Source: Pseudopithomyces maydicus (taxonomy: Eukaryota > Ascomycota > Dothideomycetes > Pleosporales > Didymosphaeriaceae). From it: 64,000 nucleotides of DNA. How positions within the stretch are numbered: position 1 is the stretch's first letter; every line of letters starts with the position of its first letter. Below the pieces are notes generated by a model. It made no database searches and was not told the origin of the DNA. It saw nothing but the letters and a program-made list of their open reading frames with translations. The stretch lies in contig JANTUC010000002.1 in assembly GCA_026873275.1 (NCBI GenBank), positions 1,054,001-1,118,000 on the forward strand, read 5' to 3'. Position numbers and translations under genes: made by a program. Below are positions 36,841-47,623 of this stretch, in pieces.

Positions 36841-39777
36841 CTACGACGCGAAGCGACTGTTGCCCCTGAGTTTCTTGCCGAATCGAAAGAAGAGGATAGG
36901 GAAACTGTGACACGCCAATCTTAGCCACCTTCACCACCACACCGCAGCCTTGGGACTCCACTTACGGTGCCATGACCAGGGCCAGGAATGCCAGTAGCGA
37001 CGTCGCCCATTGATAGCCGATATCTTCCTAATCAGTGACCGCCTTTTCATCGTTGATGCATGCCCAAGACTCACTGTTGTACATCTGGACACCGAACAGA
37101 GGGAACGCCGCGGCAAAAGACGATCGTGCGAAGCTGTTGGCTGCAAGGGCGCTCGCAGCATACAGCGGGTACTATGCCGTCAACACTTCGTCTACCATCA
37201 GCCCCCGATGCCGGCCAACTCACAGCTTCGACCAAGAAGGTAAACACTCCAGAGTACACCCAAATCACCCTACGTCAGAGAAGAGCGGTCAGCAAATGAC
37301 ACCTACATGACCCGAAAGGGGAAACCCACCCCGTTCCAAATATGCCCGAGAAGACGATGGGGACTATGCCACGGCAGATGATCAGCTAATTGTTGCCACT
37401 CGAACCTCATCCTGCATGCTGCCTACCTATCCAGTGCACCTTGCAGCCATGTTAGCATCGTGAAAGCAGTCTTAACTCGTCGAATCTCTTCACTTACCGA
37501 AGAATACGTCGTCCATGCGAACCCTGCATACCATCACAATCAGTGGAATCCCCACGGGCATCCAAATTTGCAATGGCTTACCGAATAGTGCAATTGGGAC
37601 GACAAACGCCCCAAGAATCGTCGCGGAGAGCCGGAACTCGGGTTCGCTACCACCCCCTTGCGCTTCGCTGCGCTGTACGAGCCTGTTGTACACCCGCCGC
37701 CAAAACAGATCGGTGGTGATTCCTACAAGCATGCCTACGAAGAGCCCCAGAAAGGCAAGACCCGTCTGCGAGATGGTGAAGCCATGGTTGTTCTGGAAGA
37801 CAAGAGGAAACGCCCCGAAGAATACTAGCCGACGTTGCACAGTCAGTACATGTAACATGCCCAAATCGAACGTATATCTTGAGACATGCTTGAGCCGAGC
37901 CCGCCGCCGCGTGTAGCGAGCGTGTAGCGAACGTCGTTGGGGGACTACTCCACAAAAACAAGGACTTGCTTACAATACAGTATTCCAAGCAGAATGGCAC
38001 TGAGAACACAGAGGTTGAGGCACTAAGCACAACATTAGTCCACCAATCAATATCCCAGTCCAGCTGCTTCTACCCACCATTGGCTCGAAGAACAAGAGTT
38101 GAAACGGCCTGATGCATGACCACAGCACCGTCTTTGCGATCGACCTGGACAGTTTCTCTATTGGCGCAATCCAGTTAGCATCCCCGGTTTCTTTTCGTAA
38201 CCTGCGTGCCTTGTTGCGAAGAAGCACCGGATGATATGTCTCGGGCACGAAGAGCACTATCAATGCAAGCTGCAGCCGTGTCAGTGTACACATCTTGTCG
38301 ACATCGAACCCACTTGATGCCTCACCTGGACCCCGGACCATATCATCAACACGTAGAAGCACCACCTATTTCCTCAGTCAGCTCACCGCTTCTTTAGTGT
38401 ACGCGCCGAGTAAATTGGCAGCGATGCATGTGTATCCGGAAACCTGGCTAGATCGCGATATCCTCCTCATCCCCGTGCCGAGGGACTTTTGATCGTAATG
38501 CCCCACGCCTGCAAGATTCCAGGGAATAGATTGCACCTCTACTTGCCTCCATGTTGTATGTTCTACAATAAAGCCACCCACGAGTGGGCCAACCTCGGGT
38601 CCTATGAAGGGGCTTGCCGTATAGACCATCATTGGCGCCGATAGTTCCTACATATGCACGGAGCCATTAGCACCAGGCACGTAAGATGCTTGCGCGAAAC
38701 TCGCAGGAGCACGAGGACAAGACTAACATTTTTGTTAAACATGTCGCCTACGGTCCCGCCTGCGACGCTAAGAAAAGCACTGCCAGCTAATCCGTCGAGA
38801 AAGCGTGCTACAAGCATGGTCTGGATATTGCGCGCGAATGCGCATGGAATAAGCCAGATGAAAAAAAAGGTAAAGGAGCAGATGTAAATGGGTCGTCGAC
38901 CATAGAACTGCAGCCACGCATACACTGTTAGCATTGCCTACCCAGTCGAGCAACCTTGACCTGGCGCAGACGAGCCGTCCCAGCCCGCTATGCAGGGCCA
39001 ACGTGCTTTTCCAGCGGAGTTACGCACCTCTGACAGGGGACTAAGGATCATGGGACCGGTCCCTAGCCCAGCGACAAACAGACTCAATCCCAGCGTGCAT
39101 ACAATGCGACTCGTCTCAAATTCCGGTATCAGCTGCCCATACGTCGAGGTATACAAGGAAGATGTGCAAGTCCTATGCGCCCGTTTCAGCTCAGCATTGC
39201 CCACAGATGGATCCAGCCCCATCCGTCCGCACATGCGGTCCACAGCCTATATTACTTTTCTGCAGGAATATGTGATGGTAACAAGGGTAGGGTACTTACA
39301 CACACAGCGAGCTCGCGCTCACAATGAGCACGATGCACCAACGTCGCAGCGTCGTCATGCTGCGCGGGTTCATTGGGTCTGCATCACCCCTTCCCACTTT
39401 ACAAGATAAGGATCATCGGCCGGTGTGTCGCTGGAGTTGTTCGGCTTTTCGTCCTCGTTGTTCAACGTATAACCGTCTGCACCAGCCCGTGACTGATGTG
39501 ATTTGATGCTGCGTAGACTCTTGGCATTGGTATAGGTGGTCGAGAGCCCTGGACGAGTCCCATCTGCTGTAGGAAACCGTGCAATCTCTTCCTCTTGTAC
39601 CTCGTGGCTCGAAGATTCTCGAAGTCGATCGCCTAGAAACCCATCCCCTACATGCTTCTCCTCGTCTCCAGCTGTCGCAAAGTCCTCCCTTTTATCTGAA
39701 GTCCACGATGGTCTTCTAGAGCCGACATCACTGGCGTGCACCGTACTCTCGCTGCGTCTTGATTGGTCCGTCATCAT
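36841..39777 (-). CDS. MFS drug/polyamine-type carrier (DHA1), 15 exons, frameshifted
   Basis: Exons run 39777-39300, 39172-39028, 38907-38728, 38647-38547, 38365-38326, 38269-38078, 38022-37974, 37824-37582, 37523-37498, 37439-37427, 37363-37330, 37269-37224, 37171-37075, 37023-36966 and 36904-36841, about 588 residues. A charged 125-residue cytosolic leader precedes 12 helices. DHA1 marks are PLSEFYGRRPIYI (motif A), FIGPEVGPLVGGFI (motif C), FVPETYHPVLLRNKA, VHWIVPIVFSGIFGTG and the family end FPILFFRFGKKLRGNSRFAS. Such carriers export drugs, polyamines or metabolites by proton antiport. One intron (38366-38546) begins GC, in AG|GCAAGT. Exon 10 is only 13 nt yet encodes the conserved VHWI. 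The frame breaks at the G4 run of the coding strand (39387-39390), and intron phase confirms one lost base. Confidence 0.9.
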
Positions 39778-40825
39778 TGGACCAGTGTAGGTATTCACCA
39801 AAACAGTGGCGTTCAAGGGATGTCTCTTCGCTGTTTTTGGCCACAGCAACCGACGTATACCCTCCGTATATCTACGGGCCCTTTTATCGAGCTTCCGCCT
39901 ACGTTGATTTTAAATTAACCACTGACTCCTGCTAGCTTGGGAACGCCCCCACTCGGAGATAACTCGCGCGAGCCACTACGCTACGCCGGGAACGTGAGAG
40001 ATGACCAAGCTGGTCGTCATCGTGGGTACGATCCTTGTAGCAGATCCTACGTTTGTTCCATTTGCGAGTCCACTGTACGCCCCTTCAAATGGGACTGCTT
40101 ATGGGGATGTCACATACTCCCCTGGTTGTTACAGTCATGATAACAAAGGTGTCCCATCCTCGGCAGTAGTAGCTCGGCTATGTGGACGGTACATGGCAAA
40201 GGCGGGGAATAGCGTCATAATTGGCGGGCTCCCGACGGATAGACCCATCTCGCCCCAAGCGCAGCTGCAATATGTGGGTGGATTGCTTGGAGAACATATC
40301 CCAAAGTCCGGATTTCAGATGCCTGAATCCGGGGAACGGGTGAGCGAGCCTGTAAATACTCCCAGGAGTCTTGATGGGGATGAAAAGATTATTGAAACCA
40401 ACATGGAAGCTACAGAATGCTTTGATATCACCTGTCATTCTAGAATAGCACACAGTGCAAGATTGTAGATGGTTAGTAAGTTATTAGATAAAATGTGTCT
40501 CTAGCTATTCCGCGCTGCCCTATTCCACAACATTTCGTCTTTCAGACAAGTTAGCTCGCTGTATTTGTTTATTTGTTTCTGTGACGTTGCTCATGCTTCA
40601 GCCCATGCCTTGACGATCACGGAACATGAAAAAGAGAGCTGCATAGGGAAGACCATATTCGCGTGGTAGCATGAACTCAGAAAGGCCACTGCAGACCCGA
40701 TTATATATATACAACAAACCTTCGTCATGCAAAGGTTGGTCTCGGTTAGAGTCTGTCCAACTCTTTCATTCCTTAGCTGCTTTTCATGCATCAAAGGCAA
40801 GATAGCAAGCAGCCACATCCATACT
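39778..40825. other. Intergenic, 1 kb, one doubtful small ORF
   Basis: The only open frame of note is 40001-40468 (plus, 155 codons, ATG start). Its N-terminus (LVVIVGTILVADP) is mildly hydrophobic. It has no recognisable family and may be chance. Confidence 0.4.
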
Positions 40826-41631
40826 CTACTTGAGTAGCTTGCGTGTCGCTGTCTCCATCCACAACTTTGTGTACAGCCTGTGCGCGAACTGGAATTTCCA
40901 AGGGAGCGGCTCGGCGCTCTTGCCCTCCGGTGTGGTGTCCACGAACACACTCTTCAAGTGGAATGTCGCAGTCTGCTTTTCCTGGTCGGTCGTGACCTCC
41001 ATTGAGAACAAGCCGTCGCTCGGTCGGTGGTCTTGGTTCAGCGGCGAATCACCACATCGTACGATGACCTACACGTAAGCAATTAGCCGTGTCCTTAGGT
41101 TCCCTCGCAACTACAAATATGCAGGGGCTTATCTTGATGTACCTTCTCCGGCGTGTGCTCTAACACCTCAAAGTGGTCCGTAATCTTGGTACCAACCTGG
41201 TACTCCGACTCGGCCAACTCCTTTCTGTCCCACAGGTTGTCTTCCCTATTCGGCAGCGCGCGGTACTTCTTCTCCAGGTATCGCCTCTGGTATGCATAGC
41301 CCACTCCACTCCACACGCCCCTGCAGAAATCCGTCGTCAACTGCCGCTGGTCTGTCTCCTTCAACTTGCTCAATGGGATCGTCTTGACCGCGTGGTCGAT
41401 GCACACAGGGGCATTCCCACTGGGATTGTGTTTCTTGAATACGGGCGTGGCGAGGTCATCGTGAGTGGCGTCGTATGGAACGAAGGTTGTGCCGCGTGTG
41501 TAGAGGGAGAAGCCTGCGTAACCAAGGGCGAGGTTCGTTGCGCCGGCGCCAATCAGACCGAGGCCTATGCCGAGAAAGCGCTTAGAGGGCGGCAGCTTTT
41601 TCAGCTGCGGAGGAGGCGCGATTGTGTTCAT
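40826..41631 (-). CDS. Conserved-looking single-pass membrane protein, unknown function
   Basis: Exons 41631-41143 and 41068-40826 encode 243 residues, joined by a 74-nt GT-AG intron in phase. The start is the ATG giving MNTIAPPPQLKKLPPSKR. One hydrophobic segment lies at about residues 18-42 (FLGIGLGLIGAGATNLALGYAGFSLY), after a basic leader, which suggests an N-in membrane anchor or a mitochondrial or ER membrane protein. The rest is a soluble alpha/beta-like domain with many charged residues. Landmarks are FCRGVWSGVGYAYQRRYLEKKYR, TDHFEVLEHTPEKVIVRCGDSP and PWKFQFAHRLYTKLWMETATRKLL. I do not recognise a named family. Ordered codon use and clean splicing make it a real gene. It is divergent from TSR2. 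Confidence 0.75.
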
Positions 41632-42297
41632 TTTGAGGGCTAATTGGACAATAGATGGGGTGTGAAGCTCGGAAGAGGAAGAAAGTCGCGATAGGAGCTT
41701 GGGCCGTGTCGGATCGGCGTTTGAACAGCGGGACACAAGTACCGAGGCGGGTCGACCGACCGGGACATATGGCGCGTGGCTAAATTGCGTGCGATATCAT
41801 ATTGCCACTTCTATTTGTGTGTTTTGGCAATCCTTCCAGATTTGTCCGCATTGTCTGATATACTGTATAGCAAGTCAAGCAGAGCCCTCGAGCTGGCCGC
41901 TGGGCGACCAAAGGGTCACATGAGCACTTGGATGCCCAGGTGCAGGTGCCCCCAGGTGCCTAGGTAAATACCCGCAATGTTCATTAACGCTGAGTGTATT
42001 CCTCCATATTGGGTCATTCAATATACAAGACCTTACACCATATGAACCATTCTTAACCACCTTCAATCCGTCTTCCATATGACATTTTTGGTGCAAACCC
42101 CGAAATGGTCATTGAGACGTAGATACCCAAAGCAAGCTAGTGCCCACCTTATCGATAAGCCAAAAAGTTCGTGAACCCGACGCAACCCCTCCAGCACAAA
42201 AACAACAAACCATCTTTCGTTGTCATTTTTCACCTTCTTCACTATATATCGCTATTGATATAGCTCAGGGCCTCTCACCTAATCTCGTCACGGCAAA
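41632..42297. promoter_or_regulatory. Divergent intergenic region, membrane protein/TSR2
   Basis: These 666 bp lie between head-to-head starts. They include a small CAGGTGC-rich stretch (41936-41965) that ends in a CCTAGG palindrome. Confidence 0.45.
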
Positions 42298-42923
42298 ATG
42301 GCAGCACCTTCGGCGTCGTCAGCGCTCTCTGGTATGCCCACAGTCCATAATTGACCATACAGCCGTGCTAATATCTCACAGAGCAAGCACAAGGACAGCT
42401 CGACCTCGGTATTTGGTACACACTTTTCAACTGGCCCACCCTGAGCGTCGCCGTGCAAAACCAATGGGGCGGACCCGACTCCTCAGATAAACGTGACTGG
42501 CTTGCCGGTACCCTCTCCGAGCGTTTCGCTACAGAACCCCTCACCGAACAAGAAGACATCGAAGTCATGATCCTCCAAGTGCTCGAAGATGAGTTTGGTG
42601 TGCGTTGCGAGGATGAGACCGAGGTGGCGGTCGCTCAAGACATTATGAAAATAAGAAAAGAGGTCAGCGAGGGTAACTTCGTGACAGTGGAGGCCCTGAA
42701 GCAGAAGTGGGAGAGCAGGAAGGGGAAAGAGGTGAACACAGGGAATGTGCAGGTCAGAGAAGTGGATCAGGAAGGAGATTGGGATAGCGTGGATGAGGAG
42801 AGTGGCAGCGATGAAGACGTGGAGATGGGTAATGCACCCGCTGCAGCGCCGCCTAAGGAGAAGCCAGCTCCCGAGGTCGACGAAGACGGGTTCACAAAGG
42901 TCGTGGGGAAGAAGAGGAGGTGA
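42298..42923 (+). CDS. TSR2: Pre-rRNA processing protein Tsr2
   Basis: Exons 42298-42331 and 42382-42923 encode 191 residues. Tsr2 is the chaperone and escort of ribosomal protein eS26 and is needed for 20S pre-rRNA processing in 40S assembly. The Tsr2 fold is seen at LDLGIWYTLFNWPTLSVAVQ followed by the WGG motif (NQWGGPDS), then LTEQEDIEVMILQVLEDEF. The acidic tail (DEESGSDEDVEM) and the final DEDGFTKVVGKKRR match the family. The intron is 50 nt, GT-AG, and phase is kept. Length is normal. Confidence 0.95.
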
Positions 42924-43809
42924 AGAGGCTAAAGTTTGCGAAGTGAAAAACACACACGGGCGATGTGATTGTCACGATTTACGGGTACATTACGCACACG
43001 CAGCGTCTGTATTTTTGATGGCTAGCTATCGTATGATGCACCCTCAAGCAACCGTGAACACGGGCGCATTGCGCATATTTCATTTCCACTCGTTATCTTC
43101 TAGCGAGAAAAGTTCAATACCCAAAGAATATATATGCTGATCCTCCATGGCTGTTGGACGTTGTAAGAAGTTCTGAACCATTATTTTCTCCTCTCCTTCG
43201 CTGCCGCGAAAATCGGAGCGGTGCAAAATGCCGGTAAACCTGCCTGTCGATGGATTGATACCAGTACCTTGCGCGTACTAGCCTATGCTAGTATGAGACT
43301 CCAACCCCTGCCATCATTTTACTTCAGGATGTATTCAAGCAAATTTGATTATTCTCGACTGCGGTTTTTATAGGATATGTCAGATTATAATGCCCCAGGC
43401 TGTGACGTGGAATTATGGGCCATGCTATTCATGTTTGGTCTTTCGAAAAAGTAGCAGCAGAGGTGGCTGACCAGGTGAAAATGCATGTAGTTGAAAAAAG
43501 CTATCGTCCCCTCTTGTGACAATTGAAAACGATTGTAGATATGACAACAATAACGAGAAAAATGCCGATCTAGAACTTATCATTCATGTCAAACGACGGT
43601 TTCAGCATCCCTGTGTACGCAACCCATTTTTTTCTTGATCAGGAAGGTGACTTAAACGCCTTTACCCCACTTTACTATCCAAGCTTCCACGTTCGATAAC
43701 GAACGCGTCATGATAAGATATCTGGTGCTATGCTCATCAACTTCATTTCATAGTTCTATTGTGTTTTCCATACTTATTTTTGACTACTTTCTTCCTTTAC
43801 TGACGGACC
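42924..43809. other. Intergenic between TSR2 and amidase
   Basis: Nothing coding was recognised. The second half is A/T-rich. Confidence 0.5.
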
Positions 43810-45732
43810 ATGGCAGCCTCATGGCAAGACCGTGCTGAGCAGAAGCGCGAGAGTATCCTGGCAGCGATACCATCTGCTTGGCGTATTGAGAACTTACCCT
43901 CGGTAGAGGAAAAGAAGGATGTCACAGGCGCGTATATACGAAGTTTTCTGAGTGACTCGGAGGTAGAAATAACAGAGACGGATGCGGTTGATATTGTAAA
44001 GAAAACAACTACTGGCCAGTGGAAAGCAGTTGATGTCACGAGAGCGTTCTGTCACCGAGCTGCTCTCGCACACCAATTGGTATGGACGCATCTATCCATT
44101 TGAGTAGCTTAAGTATAAAATGACGAGCTTGCTAATTGTTCTCACAGCTCAACTGCCTGCATGAGATATTCTTCGATGCCGCATTAGAATCCGCATGTGC
44201 TCTCGACGATTATTTCAATCAGCATGGAAAGCCAATAGGTCCCCTACACGGACTGCCTGTGTCGCTTAAAGATCAATTCCACGTAAAAGATGTCGAGACG
44301 ACGATGGGCTATGTTGGTTGGATGGGGACTTTTGAAGGAAAAACCGGGACAGGGAAAGAAAAAGTCTATGAAAGTGAAATGGTTAGGGAGTTGAGGAACC
44401 TTGGCGGTGTATTGTATTGTAAGACGAGTGTGCCGCACACGCTCATGTCGGGCGAAACGATGAACAACATCATTGGGTATACACTCAATCCTAAAAACAG
44501 AAATTTGACTGCTGGAGGCTCGAGCGGGGGAGAAGGAGCATTGATTGGTATTAGAGGATGTATGTTCATTGAGTTCATTGGGTATGAATCTTACCGGCTG
44601 ACATTCAACAGCACCTGTAGGGTTTGGCACCGACATAGGAGGTTCTATCCGTATTCCCGCTGCATTTAACGGTCTCTACGGTCTACGCCCATCTGTTGGC
44701 CGTCTGCCTTATGAAGGAATGGGTGAGTAATTGCTTGGTAACAAGTATTTCATTTACACCCCAACTTCGCTATTGGAACTGACCTCGTCAGCAAACTCAA
44801 TGGATGGACAGAACAGTGTGCTCTCAGTCGTAGGTCCACTTGCCCCCAGTGTGGGATCTCTCCGAATGCTTGTTAAAGCAATACTATCTCAACAACCTTG
44901 GCTTCATGACCCATTAGTACATGAAATCCCCTGGCGAGAATCACACGAACAGGAGATAAAATCTTTGGTGGGGTCAGAGTCCAGTGACTCCGGGAAATTA
45001 TGTTTCGGCGTCATGGCAACAGATGGGATTGTAAACCCTTGCCCACCCATCCACCGAGCCATTGATATTGTCGTAAAGGCTTTGCGCTCTAAAGGACACG
45101 AAGTTATAGAATGGCAGCCGCCGTCCCATAGCGATATCTTGGAAGAGGCAGGCAAGACTTGGGATTTCGATGCAGGCACAGATATCAAAGGCGCCTTTTC
45201 GCTATCTAACGAACCAATGCTTCCACAAGTCGCCCAGTTTGAGAAACTATCCAAGCAATATTCTGCTGCTGAAATTGCTGCAGTCAACGTCCGCTTGCGC
45301 GAGCTGAAAAAGAATTATCTTGAATACTGGAACAGTACCGCACAACTAAGTAAGACTGGAAGATGTGTCGATGCAATAATCTGCCCTCTTGCCCCGTGGC
45401 CGGCAGCTAGGCCAGAGAAGTACGCATATTATGGATACAGCCTTTGGGTTAATGCACTTGATTATACGAGTGTAGTTGTGCCGGTTACAGAGGTTAAGAA
45501 GGAAATCGACAAAATTAATTCTGGATACGTGCCAATAGACGAGAGAGACAGAAATTGCCACGAGAGCTGTGAGTACTGTAAGCTTGACGTTTGAAATGTT
45601 AATTGATGATTTGTAGACGACCCTGAAATCTTTGATGGCGCTCATGTCAGCGTGCAACTCGTGGGTAGAAGACTGCAGGAAGAAAAAGTGCTTGAAATTG
45701 CGGAATTTGTTGGCGAACTCATCGGCAAATAA
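43810..45732 (+). CDS. Amidase-signature enzyme (acetamidase-like)
   Basis: Exons 43810-44079, 44148-44559, 44612-44722, 44792-45568 and 45617-45732 encode 561 residues, all phases consistent. Amidases of this family hydrolyse carboxamides with a Ser-cisSer-Lys triad. The Lys is in LPVSLKDQF (about residue 131). The cis-Ser lies in LTAGGSSGGEGALIG, and the nucleophile Ser in FGTDIGGSIRIPAAFNGLYG. The ending EKVLEIAEFVGELIGK is usual for fungal acetamidase-like proteins, which supply ammonium from amides. The real substrate is unknown. The neighbours downstream are an aldo-keto reductase and a sugar-type carrier. All splice sites are GT-AG. Confidence 0.93.
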
Positions 45733-46367
45733 CCGAACTTGTTAGACAACTTCAGCCATTAACCCCCAACGTATTGGTAACAAGTCGCCTAACACATACA
45801 AAGCTTGTTATAAAATGGATCTGTTGTGTTTGGTTTACTATATAGCTGCTGTCGGTATGATTCGATTAGGTCTATACGATAGTAATGAGAAGACTGTAAA
45901 CCCTGTGTTGTTTGTATTGAAGTACGATTGATTCTTCACAATCAGCTAGAGGCCTGCCTGTATAATATAGCTTATCACCTTCCCATTTGACCAATAGAAG
46001 AAGATACCCGCTACTAAGGTGGTAGCTGCGCTCCTACAGTTTGAAGCTATAGTGCTACTATGTCAAGATCACGTAAGAAGAAGTGGCCATAGCCACAAAG
46101 CTCTATTCAAATGGTGTACAGGAAATTAACGTTATCTGTTCTTTGTCTTCTCGAAATTTGACCGCACACTATCAAATTTCATCATGGTAGTGCGGCTTGT
46201 TGCATTCAGTATCAAAGTGTCACTCCTCATAGCTCACAGCAGGTGCTGCGCGGTTGCGCTAGCACATAATAAGCTAGTCTGATCTGATCATGGAACGTCA
46301 CTAACACTAATGTGATGTGATTCCATCTGGGCTATCATCTCATAGTCTTCGATCCATCCCCAGTCAT
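45733..46367. other. Intergenic between amidase and AKR
   Basis: Nothing was recognised in 635 bp. Confidence 0.5.
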
Positions 46368-47334
46368 ATGATGAGTTGTCCAATCAAAGCAGCCTCGAGG
46401 CTTCTGGCTAACGGGTCGAGTTGGGAAGTGCCATTCCTTTACGGGACTGCCTGGAAGACAACCAGAACAAAGGAGCTAGTAGCGATGGCTGTAAAGAAAG
46501 GCTTCCGAAAGATAGACACTGCAGCCCAGCCCAGGCATTACCAGGAAGCCTTGGTGGGTGAAGCACTGAGGGACTTATTCAAGGATGGTGTATTGACGCG
46601 AGGAGAAATATACGTGAGTATCAGTTAAATCCGGATTTTGTATTGGCTGACGCATACAGCTGCAAACGAAATTTACCACGCCTGCCGGTCAAGATCCAGA
46701 CAACATGCCTTATGACGCATCCGCACCATTAGAAACACAGATACATACATCTGTAGCATCTTCGTTGCACAATTTGCGACCTCGAGATGACCCCAGCGAG
46801 GATACCTACATCGACTGTCTGCTTCTGCATTCTCCTCTTCCAACGATCGAACAGACCATCCAAGCCTGGAAACTTTTAGAGTCATATGTTCCACACAAGA
46901 TCAAGTCCCTCGGAATCTCCAACACAACGATACAAGTCCTTCAAGCCATCTATGAAACCTCTAAAATCAAGCCATCGGTCGTGCAGAACCGCTTTTACCC
47001 CCAGACAGACTATGACGGTCCGCTTCGTGCTTTTTGTAACCAGCACGATATTACATACCAATCATTCTGGACGCTGACGGGAAATCCACACCTGCTCAAG
47101 TCTGAATTTATTTCGAAAATTGCAAACTCTGTGGGTGTGTCAACTTCAGTTGTGTTATATGCCCTGGTCATGGAACAGGGCATCATGGTGCTGAATGGGA
47201 CGACATCCACTGAACACATGGAGGCGGACATACGCGGAATCGGTCGTGTTCGGGAATGGGCTGAATTGCACAAATCGGAGTGGAGCAATATTGGCGACAC
47301 TTTCAATAATTTTATCGATGGACATGGTCGTTAA
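46368..47334 (+). CDS. Aldo-keto reductase
   Basis: Exons 46368-46613 and 46660-47334 encode 306 residues, joined by a 46-nt GT-AG intron in phase. The TIM-barrel AKR tetrad can be read: Asp in FRKIDTAAQ, Tyr in PRHYQEALVGEAL, Lys in LQTKFTTP, and His in YIDCLLLHSPLP. Further family marks are IKSLGISNT and KPSVVQNRFYPQTDYD. The C-terminal cofactor region is shorter and less canonical than in yeast AKRs (LNGTTSTEHMEADI replaces the usual IPKS/GT loop), so NADPH preference is not certain. The start chosen is the first ATG (MMSCPIKAASRLL); a second Met follows at once. Confidence 0.9.
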
Positions 47335-47623
47335 ATCGCTTTGCACAGGATGTCACTTGCTCTTTCCTCTCTCAATAAAAAATGGAAAAGATCAAAGCGC
47401 AATACTATTTGATAGACCAACTTCGACAGACTCGACTCTCAAATGCAAGACTGCAGTCAACCCTGCTGAGATGCACGTTCATGATATATTTCAATTTCAA
47501 TTCGATATCTTACATTGGTTACATTAGATAATTGTATCTATACCACAGACCACAAAGAATTGTTGTTGAAACTTACAACATGTGTAGAGCACTCAATTGG
47601 AAGAAAACTTTTCTTAAATGGTC

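Noticed and set aside
36002..36910. 302-codon plus-strand frame
   Set aside because: It overlaps the 3' end of the MFS gene and has low-complexity composition with no domain.
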